From Mycobacteriales bacterium (lineage in GTDB: Bacteria; Actinomycetota; Actinomycetes; Mycobacteriales; Mycobacteriaceae): DNA of 64,000 nt. The notes beneath the pieces were generated by a model, which had not been told where the DNA came from, searched no databases, and saw only the letters and a list, made by a program, of their open reading frames with translations. The stretch spans positions 105,030-169,029 of the forward strand of contig JAHABL010000005.1 of NCBI GenBank assembly GCA_018376445.1, written 5' to 3'. Both the position numbers and the translations under genes were made by a program. Within the stretch, counting starts at the first letter, position 1. Each line of letters opens with the position of its first letter. Shown here piece by piece: positions 16,444 through 25,124 of the stretch.

Positions 16444-18072
16444 CTAGTCCTGCGGGATTAACTTCCCCGGGTTCATGATGCCGGCCGGGTCCAGCGCGTC
16501 CTTCACGGACTGCAGCACAGTCACGCCCAGGTCGCCGATCTCCCAGCGCATACCGGACAGGTGGTCCGTGCCCACCGCGTGGTGGTGCGACACCGTGCCG
16601 CCCACCTCTTCGATGGCATCCAGCAGAGCCTGCTTAGCATCGAAGTACTGGGCCACCGGATCCTCATCCTGCTTCGCCACAAAGGTGAAGTAGAGGGAGG
16701 CGCCAGCGTGGCAGACGTGCGAAATGTGGCACATGATGAGAGCCGGCTTGCCGCCCTCAGTCAGGCGCGCCACCATCTTCTCCGTCACCTTCGTCTTCAA
16801 GTTAATGAGGTTCGACCAGTCAGTCGCGGTCTCACAGGTGTCGGAAAGAATCTCGTTGACAATCAGCGAATCGCGCAAGCTGGGGGCATTAAAGCGGTTC
16901 TTCTCCCACTCCTCCGCCGGGCCGGCACCCAGCGAGGTGGCGCCGTTGACCAGCATAATATTGCGGGTTTCCTCGTGCGAGAGCCGAGTGTGCTCCTCGC
17001 TGCCCTCATACATGGTGATGGCCAGGCAGCCACCCACCTTCTCCTCGGAACCCAGGTTGTCGACGGTAGCCAGGTTCATGGCGGATTCAATCTCGTCGGA
17101 CAGGCGCAGCACCGTCACTCCAGTTCCTGCCTGGGTGACCTTGCGGAGAGCCTCCGCACCGGTAGCGAAGTCGGGGAACACGAATGCCTCGTGGCGGACG
17201 GTTTCCCGCACCGGGTGAATGTTGACGGTGACTTCGCTGATGATGCCGAAGGTACCCTCCGAGCCAATGATGAGCTGGCGGAGGTCCGGGCCGGCGGCAG
17301 AGAACGGAGCCTTGGAGGATTCCCAAATGCCCTGCGGGGTAACCATGCGGACGTGGCGCACCATCTGGTCGAAGGGGCCGTAGCCAGCAGAGCTTTGACC
17401 GGAGGAGCGGGTGGCGGCGTAGCCACCGAGCACGGCGTAGGGGAAGGACTGAGGCAGGTGGCCGATCTGGTAGCCCTTCTCGTGGAGCAGCTTTTCAGCT
17501 TCCGGGCCGGGGATGCCGGCGCCGAAACGAGCGGTCATGGACTGCTCGTCAATGGAGATGAGCTGGTTAAAGCGGGCCATGTCAACACTGATGACGCTGT
17601 CGAACTTCCCACGCAGTGGGCGGAGACCACCCACCACGCTGGTGCCGCCGGAGAACGGCACCACGGCGATACCTTCCTTGGAGCAGTACTGCAGGATAGC
17701 CAGCAGTTCGTCCTCGTTAGCGGGGGCAACGATAGCGTCCGGGGCGGGTACAGTCTCACTGCTGGCGAAGGAGAGTTGGTCCGCGGAGGACTTGCCGGCA
17801 GCACGGCGAAGGCGCTGCTCGTGCTCGGTGGTGACGTACTCCTCACCGACGATCTTGGCGAGGCCAGCCAAGTGTTCCGCGGAAATGCGGGACTCTTCCA
17901 GCTTCACGTGGGAGCTGTCCAGGTTGGGAGTGGCGTCGCCACTGATGCCGAAGACCTTCACGAGGAGCTTCTTAAGATCCTCACCGAGGGGCTTGGCGTT
18001 CTCGGGGGTTCCCCACAGGTTGTAGTACATGGGGGGAAGGGGAACTTTGGTTGTGTTTTCTACAGCTCTCAT
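16444..18072 (-). CDS. FAD-binding oxidase, AGPS-like (paralogue 2)
   Basis: Flavoprotein of 542 aa, paralogous to the gene just downstream. FAD-domain motifs VVPFSGGTSVVGGLR and LGGYAATRSSGQSSAGYG align with those of paralogue 1. The His cluster is TVSHHHAVGTDHLSG and the C-terminus ALDPAGIMNPGKL. The two differ enough to suggest different substrates. TAGCCT ends 6 nt before the ATG, so the mRNA may be leaderless. The same TAGCCT lies in the loop side of an inverted repeat (18073-18102) abutting the start codon. The epimerase gene lies 51 bp upstream on the same strand. Physiological reaction unknown; ether-lipid or 2-hydroxyacid oxidation are candidates. Confidence 0.8.
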   Translation of the reverse strand: MRAVENTTKVPLPPMYYNLWGTPENAKPLGEDLKKLLVKVFGISGDATPNLDSSHVKLEESRISAEHLAGLAKIVGEEYVTTEHEQRLRRAAGKSSADQLSFASSETVPAPDAIVAPANEDELLAILQYCSKEGIAVVPFSGGTSVVGGLRPLRGKFDSVISVDMARFNQLISIDEQSMTARFGAGIPGPEAEKLLHEKGYQIGHLPQSFPYAVLGGYAATRSSGQSSAGYGPFDQMVRHVRMVTPQGIWESSKAPFSAAGPDLRQLIIGSEGTFGIISEVTVNIHPVRETVRHEAFVFPDFATGAEALRKVTQAGTGVTVLRLSDEIESAMNLATVDNLGSEEKVGGCLAITMYEGSEEHTRLSHEETRNIMLVNGATSLGAGPAEEWEKNRFNAPSLRDSLIVNEILSDTCETATDWSNLINLKTKVTEKMVARLTEGGKPALIMCHISHVCHAGASLYFTFVAKQDEDPVAQYFDAKQALLDAIEEVGGTVSHHHAVGTDHLSGMRWEIGDLGVTVLQSVKDALDPAGIMNPGKLIPQD

Positions 18073-18102
18073 ACCTTCAGGCTAATAGAGGAACCTGAAG
18101 GT
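18073..18102. promoter_or_regulatory. Inverted repeat abutting the second AGPS-like start
   Basis: ACCTTCAGG and CCTGAAGGT are perfect 9-nt arms separated by 12 nt, directly next to the ATG and overlapping the TAGCCT hexamer. It may be an operator covering the promoter or a terminator for the epimerase gene upstream. Confidence 0.45.
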
Positions 18103-18123
18103 TGGGAGAAAACGAGGGGAAAA

Positions 18124-19107
18124 CTAGTCGTCTTCCGGCAGCTGGTGGTAGAGGGACTGCTCAATGGTGCGGTACTGGAAGAAGAACCCGTGGTTGGGCA
18201 GATCCTGCAGCTTACGAGGTTGCGCACGCTGGTCGGACATAGCCAGCTGGCGTGCTCCCTGGTGCCCCACCATGGTAGAGGCAATTGCGGGGATGATGAG
18301 TCCCGTAGGCCGGTCCAGCACTACGCCGAGCGCCTTGGTGAAGTGCGAGTTGGTGCACGGTTCCGGGCTGGTGGCGTTGACGGGTCCCTCGAGTGTGTCG
18401 CAGGTAAGCATCATGGCGTAGATACGGGTGAGGTCGTCAATGTCGATCCAGGACATCCACCGCTTCCCCATACCGATGAGGCCGCCACCGCCCCAGTTAA
18501 AGATGTCGACGAGGAGCGGCAACACACCGCCGTCACGGGATAGCACGATGCCGGTACGGACGTTGACGACGCGCTTCCCGGCAGCGCGGGCAGGCTGGCA
18601 GGCGCCCTCCCACTTCTGGACGACGTCGGCGAAGAACCCGTCACCTGGGGCGGAGACTTCAGTGAGGACTTCAGCGCCGCGGCTATCGCCGTAGATGCTG
18701 ATGGCGCTGGCGCAGATGAAGGTGTGGACGGTGTCGGACTGGGCGACGAGCTCCGCCAGCTTGCGGGTGGGGATGACGCGTGAGTCGCGGATGCGGCGCT
18801 TCTTGTCCTGCGTCCAGATGCCTTCCGTGCTTTCACCGGCGAGGTGGATGAGGGCATCGATGCCGTTGAGGATGTCCGGGTCGGGGTTGGTGGGGTTCCA
18901 GATGCGGTCGTCGAGGCCACGGGCACCCTCTCGGAGCAGTCGGATGACGTGATAGCCCTCTTTGCGGAGCTCTTCGCAGAGGGCCTTGCCGACGAGCCCG
19001 GTGGAGCCGGTGACGGCTACCGTGTGGACTTTGGCGGCGCTGCAGGAATTCGCGCCGCTAGCGATTGTGGAGGCGGGGGCGTGAATGGTTGTGTCTGCGG
19101 ATTCCAT
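18124..19107 (-). CDS. TIGR01777-family NAD-dependent epimerase/dehydratase
   Basis: Rossmann-fold protein of 327 aa in the TIGR01777 (YfcH-like) branch of extended SDRs. The N-terminal cofactor motif is VAVTGSTGLVGKAL; LIHLAGES and FICASAISIYG follow, and the family C-terminal domain begins near FTKALGVVLDRPT. Substrate is unknown in this family; sugar-nucleotide epimerisation is only a label. An N-terminal extension of about 27 residues precedes the first strand. The ATG at 19107 has no Shine-Dalgarno but TAGCCT ends 7 nt upstream, as for its downstream neighbour, so both may be leaderless. Confidence 0.8.
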   Translation of the reverse strand: MESADTTIHAPASTIASGANSCSAAKVHTVAVTGSTGLVGKALCEELRKEGYHVIRLLREGARGLDDRIWNPTNPDPDILNGIDALIHLAGESTEGIWTQDKKRRIRDSRVIPTRKLAELVAQSDTVHTFICASAISIYGDSRGAEVLTEVSAPGDGFFADVVQKWEGACQPARAAGKRVVNVRTGIVLSRDGGVLPLLVDIFNWGGGGLIGMGKRWMSWIDIDDLTRIYAMMLTCDTLEGPVNATSPEPCTNSHFTKALGVVLDRPTGLIIPAIASTMVGHQGARQLAMSDQRAQPRKLQDLPNHGFFFQYRTIEQSLYHQLPEDD

Positions 19108-19235
19108 GCTTCTAAGGCTACCCGTAATATGCGAGGGTGGCGTGAGGTTTTTGGTATTCGCTGCGCCTTGACACATTTGCCACACTGTCGCAGTCTGACC
19201 TCCAAAAGTGGAGGTGCCATAACGTTTCTCGACCG

Positions 19236-19985
19236 CTACGAAAAATGTCGGCGAGACTGATCGAAGAACATCACCTCATGCAATGTCCCTATGCAAAACT
19301 CGCCCACGGCTACGGCAGCGTCCTCCGGTGCTGCCTGCGACAGCGCTTCCTCCACCAACTCGATGGCCTGCGCACACGGCTCCACGAACCCATCACCGGA
19401 GTAGAGCATGATCCACTCCTCATAGGGGTGCTGCTCCCCCGGATGGTCCGCCACCCACGCCCGGTAGGCGGGAAGCAACCGCAGCGCCACCTCCGGGTAG
19501 GTCCAGAAACAGGGCAGCATGGCGGAGGCGCCAATAGCGTAGGGCTGGGTAGCGCACGCGTCACGCAGAAATGCCTGGTATGCGCGGTTGCTGGGGGACG
19601 GGTAGCCCTGCTCCTCAGCGACTTCCTCGGCGACACTGCCACCCTCCAGTTCGCTGTTGTGGGAGTCCACTTCACCTTCGGAGAGGGCGGCGGCGTCGTT
19701 CCAGAAGGCGGCGGTAGAGGCGTCGGGGGCGTTGCGCCCGAGAGAGCGGAGGCCGTTGATGTAGGTCTCCAGGTAGTGGTTATCCTGCTGCAGGTAGTAG
19801 CGGTATTCGGGGGCTGCGAGGGTGCCGTCACCTAACTGTGTGATGAACGGGATAGCCATGATGTCCCGGAAGAGCGGTAGAGCGGCCTCCCACAGCTGTT
19901 GGGTGTGCGGGCCGGCGACAGGGACCAGTGGCTGGTCGGTCTGCAGGGGCGGGTAGCTGGTGGGGGTGACGGGAAACTGGAACAT
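19236..19985 (-). CDS. TenA/thiaminase-II family protein
   Basis: All-helical protein of 249 aa of the TenA group, which salvages thiamin pyrimidine by hydrolysing aminopyrimidines. Visible hallmarks are FRDIMAIPFITQLGDGTL and YRYYLQQDNHYLETY near the N-terminus, the presumed catalytic Cys in SAMLPCFWTYPEVALRL, and a late LHEVMFF glutamate. Many actinobacterial members have drifted, so thiamin salvage is likely but not assured. GGAGGA lies 5 nt before the ATG. It follows nrdG on the same strand with about 115 bp between them. Confidence 0.78.
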   Translation of the reverse strand: MFQFPVTPTSYPPLQTDQPLVPVAGPHTQQLWEAALPLFRDIMAIPFITQLGDGTLAAPEYRYYLQQDNHYLETYINGLRSLGRNAPDASTAAFWNDAAALSEGEVDSHNSELEGGSVAEEVAEEQGYPSPSNRAYQAFLRDACATQPYAIGASAMLPCFWTYPEVALRLLPAYRAWVADHPGEQHPYEEWIMLYSGDGFVEPCAQAIELVEEALSQAAPEDAAVAVGEFCIGTLHEVMFFDQSRRHFS

Positions 19986-20029
19986 ACGGTCCTCCAAGGG
20001 TGAGTGAGGTGAGTGCGCTCCACAGTGGG

Positions 20030-20100
20030 GCTGCTGCCTGCTGGTGGCAGCTGAGCTGATGCGGGATGACCGCACGTGAGCTGCTGCCTGCTGGTGGCAG
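20030..20100. repeat. Two 21-bp direct repeats with internal dyad
   Basis: GCTGCTGCCTGCTGGTGGCAG occurs exactly at 20030-20050 and 20080-20100, 50 bp apart. Each copy contains CTGCC/GGCAG arms and can fold into a small hairpin. The second copy ends one base before the nrdG stop codon (read on the minus strand). They may act as terminators or protein sites between nrdG and the TenA gene. Confidence 0.6.
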
Positions 20101-20101
20101 T

Positions 20102-20869
20102 CTATCCGAAGTTGTAGCGTGCTTTCAGCGCTTCAAACTCCGCATCCCATCCCGACCGGTCGTAGCTGAGAGTGCGCCCGTCCGGTAGCTCTTGGCGGGC
20201 CCCTTCCGCACGGGCTTGCTGTAGCCGGTAGGAGCCCACCCCTTTCTGCTGCAGCAACTCAACAATGGCGGGAAGGTCGGTGACGGCGACAGAATCCGGG
20301 TGGAGGGTGGTGCGGGCCTGTACGTCAATGCCGGCATTTATCAGCATATCGAGGGATTCCATGGCGTGGCGGGAGCCGACCGTGCCGATGCTGCTGCGCG
20401 GATCGGTGGCGATGATGCTGCTGTAGTGGGCGGGGGCGGCTTTGATGTCGAAACCCACCCAGTCGATGAGCGGGAGCAGTGGCCGCAGCAGGGTGGGGTA
20501 CACACCCATGGTGTGGAGGCCCACCTGGAAGCCCAGCGCGTGAGCGCGTTCCATGGCGTCGTGGAGGCCGCGCTGGCGGGTAGGTTCGCCGCCGGTGAAG
20601 ACCACGCCGTCGAGGAGCCCTTGGCGGCGCCGCAGGAAGGTTTCGACATCCGCCCAGGCCATGATGCCGGGGGTGCGGCAGTCGATGAGGTCCGGGTTGT
20701 GGCAGTAGACGCAGTTCCAGGGGCAGCCCTGGAGGAAGATGGTGGAGACCATGTGGCCTGGCCAGTCCACGGTGGAGAGGCGGACGAGCCCGGCGACGGT
20801 GAGGCTGTCGGCGGAGGCGAGTTGGCGGTGGGTGAGGTGCACACCGGTATGGGTGGTGGCGGTTGCCAT
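20102..20869 (-). CDS. nrdG: Anaerobic ribonucleotide reductase activating protein
   Basis: Radical-SAM enzyme (255 aa) that places the glycyl radical on NrdD under anoxic conditions. The [4Fe-4S] cluster motif is CPWNCVYC within LQGCPWNCVYCHNPDL, followed by the SAM-binding VVFTGGEPT. NrdG proteins are often 150-200 aa; at 255 aa it is long and resembles the PflA-like anaerobic NrdG form of actinobacteria and firmicutes. AAGGAGG lies 6 nt before the ATG. Its target nrdD is about 10 kb away (31193-33172). Tandem NrdR-like boxes lie upstream at 20931 and 20963. Confidence 0.88.
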   Translation of the reverse strand: MATATTHTGVHLTHRQLASADSLTVAGLVRLSTVDWPGHMVSTIFLQGCPWNCVYCHNPDLIDCRTPGIMAWADVETFLRRRQGLLDGVVFTGGEPTRQRGLHDAMERAHALGFQVGLHTMGVYPTLLRPLLPLIDWVGFDIKAAPAHYSSIIATDPRSSIGTVGSRHAMESLDMLINAGIDVQARTTLHPDSVAVTDLPAIVELLQQKGVGSYRLQQARAEGARQELPDGRTLSYDRSGWDAEFEALKARYNFG

Positions 20870-21479
20870 TGGGCGCCTCCTTCGTGGTGCTGGGCTAGGT
20901 GTTTAGCTTAGCGCTGCAAGGGTGCTCGGAGTGGGGAATGTAGTGGAATAGTTAAATGATACCTACTACATATTGTGGTGTTATGGGCGTTTAGGGAGGT
21001 CGCCTGTTCCCTCGTGCATAGCTCTTGTGGTGAGCTAACTCACAGAATCTCGTAGTGGCGTGGGCGTGTTACTGCGCGCCACTCCCCGACCCCTCGGCCT
21101 CACCCCTTGCCTGCCCTCACCCTTACCCCTCGCCTACACTCCCCGCCCTTATATAGACTCCCCCACTCCCTACATACACGTTGTGAAACAACCTTCAAGA
21201 ATCGTCACCCCACCATTAAAATTCCAAAGTTGCCATATTTAATACTCGCTAAGAGTGAATAGAGAGGTTTGTATCCTGCACTTTTTCCTTGATTACCTCG
21301 AATTTAAAATTTCGTAAGAAACCTAACCATTTCTGTGAACTAGGCCACTAACGTCAATAGCTGTGATGCACGGCACGCACCGCTCATCCCAAAGCAACAG
21401 GTCAAGCGCCACACGTGAATCGTCCCCTAGGTTTCACACCGCTGACCCTTTCCCTATCTTTTCAAGGAATGGTTCGACA
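20870..21479. other. Long divergent intergenic region
   Basis: This 610-bp region separates divergent nrdG and an SDR gene. Its left part holds the NrdR-like boxes. From 21060 to 21170 there is a C-rich pyrimidine tract with CCCTCACCCTTACCCCT-type steps. From 21180 to 21360 it is AT-rich and probably contains the SDR promoter. I see no convincing gene. Confidence 0.5.
20931..20978. promoter_or_regulatory. Tandem NrdR-like boxes upstream of nrdG
   Basis: CTACTACATATTGTGG (20963-20978) resembles the NrdR box pattern aCaCwAtATaTwGtGt. A second copy conserved mainly in its right half, GTGGGGAATGTAGTGG (20931-20946), starts 32 bp away. NrdR boxes usually occur as pairs of 16-mers about three helical turns apart, as seen here. 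The better copy matches the box before nrdD at 12 of 16 positions. Confidence 0.6.
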
Positions 21480-22352
21480 ATGGTCTCATCCCTCATCAAG
21501 AAAATTGGCAACACCCTATCCCTCAACAAGGGAACCAAGATCTCCGGACAAACCGTCCTTATCACCGGTGGCACCAGCGGTATGGGCCTCATCATGGCCA
21601 AAGAATGTGCAAAACGCGGCGCCAGCGCCATCATCATCTGGGACATCGCCCGCCTAGACGAAACCGTCGCCACCCTTGAAGGGCTCGGCGTCAAAGCCGG
21701 CGGCTACAAAGTCAACGTCGCCGACGTCGAGAACGTCAACGCCCAAGCCGAACAAACCCTCAAGGACTTCGGCAAAGTCGACATCCTCATCCAATGCGCC
21801 GGCGTGGTCTCCGGCAAGAGCCTCCTCGAACTCACCGACGAACAAATCGACCGCTCCCTCGACATTAACCTTCGCGGCGTGTTCAGCGTCACCCGCGCCT
21901 TCCTCGGCCAGATGAAGTCCCGCAACCACGGACACATCGCCGTCATCTCCTCCGCCGCCGGCACCGTCGGCCCCGCCAACATGACCGACTACTGCGCCAC
22001 CAAGTGGGGCGTCCGCGGCATGCTGGAATCCCTCCGCAACGAGCTCGCCAAGGAACACTCCGCCGTCCAAATCCTCACCATCTACCCGTTCTACGTCAAC
22101 ACCGGCATGTTCGAAGGTGCCAAGACCAAGGTCCCGCTGCTCTTCCCCATCCTGGACCAGTACAAGGTATCCATGAAGATCCTGGACGCCATCGAAGCTG
22201 GCCAGCCGGAACTCTTTATCCCGAAGCTCGTGCAGTACGCCACCAGCCTGGTGCGCGTCCTGCCGACCCACTGGTATGACATCGTCAGCACCTGGCTGGG
22301 CATCAACGCCTCCATGGATGACTTCGTCGGCCGCCAGAGCCAAAAGAAGTAA
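21480..22352 (+). CDS. Short-chain dehydrogenase/reductase
   Basis: Classical SDR of 290 aa. Cofactor motif LITGGTSGMGL near residues 25-35, Asn in IQCAG, and catalytic Ser-Tyr-Lys in VISSAAGTVG and DYCATKWG. The aspartate after strand 2 (IIWDIA) points to NAD(H) preference. The C-terminus has a hydrophobic patch as in membrane-associated retinol- or acylglycerol-type SDRs. Similar actinobacterial enzymes act on lipids or steroids; substrate unknown. The ATG at 21480 is preferred over in-frame upstream starts because the SDR fold begins soon after and an AAGGA site lies about 11 nt upstream. Confidence 0.82.
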   Translation: MVSSLIKKIGNTLSLNKGTKISGQTVLITGGTSGMGLIMAKECAKRGASAIIIWDIARLDETVATLEGLGVKAGGYKVNVADVENVNAQAEQTLKDFGKVDILIQCAGVVSGKSLLELTDEQIDRSLDINLRGVFSVTRAFLGQMKSRNHGHIAVISSAAGTVGPANMTDYCATKWGVRGMLESLRNELAKEHSAVQILTIYPFYVNTGMFEGAKTKVPLLFPILDQYKVSMKILDAIEAGQPELFIPKLVQYATSLVRVLPTHWYDIVSTWLGINASMDDFVGRQSQKK

Positions 22353-22402
22353 GCCTGGCGCTACTATTACGCGGCTTATCAAGCTGCTCTCAAGATGTCT
22401 CG

Positions 22403-22441
22403 CCCGGCGGCATGTGGAACCTCGGCCACACTGTCGCCGGG
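22403..22441 (+). terminator. Terminator after SDR gene
   Basis: CCCGGCG and CGCCGGG close a long stem, with inner TGTGG/CCACA pairing, 50 nt beyond the SDR stop. No T-run follows. Confidence 0.5.
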
Positions 22442-22540
22442 TGAGTGCGTCTCTACGTCTGTGTGTACTGCGTTAATGTGTGCTGCGGTTTCAACGCACC
22501 GCTTCTTAGGTGTACTGCGTCTTAGATGTGCCGCGCGCGG

Positions 22541-23041
22541 CTAGCTTTCGTTGTGCGGCAGCAGCATCGTCACCGTAAGGATCGAATCCTCGTGTGCCTC
22601 CACGGAATGCCGCAGCATCGGCGTGAGATGGATGATGCGCCCCGGCACCAATTCCACATCCTCCCCCTTCACATGGAAGGTGACGCGTCCCTTCAACACC
22701 TGAATGAGGACGGGGTGACGGGCAGCGTGTTCCTGGAGGGTTTGGCCAGCGGCAAAGGCAAATCCCACGACCTTGCCGCTACTGGTGTTAAGCACCTTGA
22801 AGGTGCGGGGGCGGGTGGGGAAAGGCTGCACGTCGGGCTGGAATTGCTCGCCGAGGGTATAGGTGCCGTCATCGGAGCTGGCATCGGGGTGGTCTGCGTC
22901 GAGCGGGGTGACGCCTTCGGGGAACTCTTGGGGAGCGTTGCCTGCGACACTATTGACTGCAACGTTGCTGGAGGATGCCGCGGTGCCAGGGGTGTCGTCG
23001 ACGGGAGCGAGGTTGGCGGGGATGGGGTGAGGTGTCGTCAT
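22541..23041 (-). CDS. Cupin-domain protein
   Basis: Protein of 166 aa with a single C-terminal cupin barrel from about residue 75. The two cupin motifs appear as LQEHAARHPVLIQVLKGRVTF and VPGRIIHLTPMLRHSVEA; the HxxxxH arrangement suggests a metal site. The first 60 residues are Ala/Ser/Pro rich and look disordered. Function unknown; small cupins of this type often sense or buffer redox or metal stress. The gene is divergent from pckG, and the shared 220-bp region contains a DtxR/IdeR-like box 105 bp upstream of this start. An open frame extends 22 codons further upstream, but the ATG at 23041 is the first methionine near the conserved part. Confidence 0.72.
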   Translation of the reverse strand: MTTPHPIPANLAPVDDTPGTAASSSNVAVNSVAGNAPQEFPEGVTPLDADHPDASSDDGTYTLGEQFQPDVQPFPTRPRTFKVLNTSSGKVVGFAFAAGQTLQEHAARHPVLIQVLKGRVTFHVKGEDVELVPGRIIHLTPMLRHSVEAHEDSILTVTMLLPHNES

Positions 23042-23145
23042 ATCCAGTGCAACACGGGAGAATCCGTCACCTTTCCCAGAAATGAGCTTTTGTGGTGAAG
23101 GTCTCATTTGTGCTGGTCTGCGCCCAACATAATTCGCCAGTTTAG

Positions 23146-23164
23146 TTAGGTTAGGCTACCCTAA
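23146..23164. promoter_or_regulatory. DtxR/IdeR-type iron box
   Basis: TTAGGTTAGGCTACCCTAA matches the 19-bp consensus TTAGGTTAGCCTAACCTAA at 17 positions. It lies between the divergent cupin and pckG genes, about 100 bp from each start. It implies iron-dependent control of one or both. Confidence 0.75.
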
Positions 23165-23264
23165 TTAATACCGGTTGGAGAAAGACCCACGAGCTCCCCT
23201 TCCCCGCGAAGCACCGCCCGCTGGACGCTCTGCCGACATCACCCCCAACCCACAAGGAAGCCCC

Positions 23265-25124
23265 ATGAGCACCCTAAACGACATCCTCACCGAGGGTGGC
23301 ATCACCAACCCGAAAGTCCACGAATTCGTTGAAGAGTGGGCCGCTATCACCACGCCCGCCAAGGTAGAAGTCATCTCCGCTGCAGACGACGACCGCCTTC
23401 TCGCCGACGCCCTCGCCGACGGCGAAATCTTCGACGCCGGCAAAGACCTCTACTACTCGCGCAGCTACTACAAGGACACCGCCCGCTCCGAAGAACGCAC
23501 CGTCGTCGCCACCCACAACGAAACAGATAAGGGCGCCTACAACAACTGGCGGGACGCCGCCGAGATCACCGAACGCCAGAAGAAGTACATGGCCGGAGCC
23601 TCCGCAGGCAAGACCATGTACGTGGTGCCCTACCTCATGTCCCCCGCCGGCAACCCCCTGGAAGCCTGGGCACGCGGCGTCGAACTCACCGACTCCCGCA
23701 CCGTCGCCATCCACATGATTCGCATGGCTCGCGTCGACGCCGCCTACGTCAACGACCTCGACGACGACAACCAGTTCGTCCACGCCGTGCATGTCACCGG
23801 CGACCTCCCCAACCTAGGCCAAGGCACCGAGGACGACGAGCGCCTCTTCGCCACTGTCGCCGACGAACGCACCATCCTCCACTACGGCTCCTCCTACGGC
23901 GGCAACGCCCTCCTCGGCAAGATCGCCCACGGCCTCCGCCTGGCCTGCTACGACGGCTGGGCCTCCGGCAAATTCCTGGCCGAACAGTTCATGCTCATCG
24001 GCATCCGCGACAAGGAAACCGGCCGCACCTACCACATCTGCGGCGGCTTCCCCTCCGCCTCCGGCAAGACCAACCTGGCCATGATGCTCGCCCCCGACGC
24101 CCTGGGCGACCGCTTCACCGTCGACTTCTACGGTGACGACATTGTCTGGCTGTGGGTCAACCCAGAGGACGGCAAACTCTACGGCATGAACCCCGAGTAC
24201 GGCGCCTTCGGTGTCGCTAAGGACACCAACCAGACCACCAACCCCACCGCCGTCGCCGCCATCGCCGAGGGCACCAAGACCCTCTTCACCAACGTCGCCT
24301 ACAACCCCATGACCAAGGACGTCTGGTTCGAGGGCAAGACTCCCGACTACCCGGAGGACGTCACCGGCTGGCTCGACTGGAAGGGCAACCCCATCGCCGA
24401 CCGCCCGGTGGAACACCAGCGCTCCGGCAAGCCCGGCGACGAATGGGCCCACCCCAACAGCCGCTTCACCACCACCCTGGCGAACGTCCCCAATGTTGCC
24501 GGCGACTTTGAAGACCCGGCCGGTGTGCCCATCGACGCCATCATCTTCGGTGGCCGCTGCCGCGACCGCGAGCCGCTCATTCGCGCCTTCACTGACCTGG
24601 CCGAGGGAGTCTACGACGGCCTCACCCTTGGTGCGGAAGCTACCTTCGCCGCAGAGGGCAAGGAGGGCCAGCTGCGCTACGACCCCATGTCCATGCGCCC
24701 CTTCATGGCCTACCCCGAGGGCGACTACGCCCAACACTGGCTGAACATCCTGGGCGAGGTACAGGATATGCCGATCTTCGCCCACGTCAACTGGTTCCAG
24801 CGGGATAAGGAAGACGGCCACTACCTGTGGCCGGGCTACCGAGACAACCTGCGCGCTCTGTTGTGGCTGATGGACCTGAAGGACGGCCGTGTAGAGGGTG
24901 TGGAGTCCCCCGTCGGCACCATTCCCGCCAAGGATGAGCTGCTGCTGGACGGCCTCGACATCGCCGAAAAGGATCTGGATACCGTGCTCTCTATTGACCT
25001 GCCGCGCTGGCAGCAGGAGATGGAGCTGCGCAAGGAACACCTGGAGTCCCTGCCGAATATGCCGCAGGAAATTTGGGATGCTCACAATGCGGTGGCAGCC
25101 CGCATCGATGACGCTGCCAAGTAA
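23265..25124 (+). CDS. pckG: Phosphoenolpyruvate carboxykinase (GTP)
   Basis: Gluconeogenic enzyme (619 aa, usual length) converting oxaloacetate and GTP to PEP, CO2 and GDP. Conserved segments include HYGSSYGGNALLGKI, the GTP/Mg-binding P-loop GGFPSASGKTN and FYGDDIVW. The P-loop has Ser266 where the family normally has the reactive Cys (FPSACGKTN). ATG at 23265 is chosen: AAGGA lies 7 nt upstream and MSTLNDIL is a typical start, whereas the longer open frame adds 30 unconserved residues. An iron box lies 101 bp upstream and a strong terminator downstream. In a lipid user this gene allows growth on fatty acids or amino acids. Confidence 0.96.
   Translation: MSTLNDILTEGGITNPKVHEFVEEWAAITTPAKVEVISAADDDRLLADALADGEIFDAGKDLYYSRSYYKDTARSEERTVVATHNETDKGAYNNWRDAAEITERQKKYMAGASAGKTMYVVPYLMSPAGNPLEAWARGVELTDSRTVAIHMIRMARVDAAYVNDLDDDNQFVHAVHVTGDLPNLGQGTEDDERLFATVADERTILHYGSSYGGNALLGKIAHGLRLACYDGWASGKFLAEQFMLIGIRDKETGRTYHICGGFPSASGKTNLAMMLAPDALGDRFTVDFYGDDIVWLWVNPEDGKLYGMNPEYGAFGVAKDTNQTTNPTAVAAIAEGTKTLFTNVAYNPMTKDVWFEGKTPDYPEDVTGWLDWKGNPIADRPVEHQRSGKPGDEWAHPNSRFTTTLANVPNVAGDFEDPAGVPIDAIIFGGRCRDREPLIRAFTDLAEGVYDGLTLGAEATFAAEGKEGQLRYDPMSMRPFMAYPEGDYAQHWLNILGEVQDMPIFAHVNWFQRDKEDGHYLWPGYRDNLRALLWLMDLKDGRVEGVESPVGTIPAKDELLLDGLDIAEKDLDTVLSIDLPRWQQEMELRKEHLESLPNMPQEIWDAHNAVAARIDDAAK

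Noticed and set aside
16561..18543. 660-codon open frame antisense to the second AGPS-like gene
   Set aside because: Same shadow effect; the composition is typical of reverse-frame reading of a GC-rich gene and it runs into the neighbouring gene.
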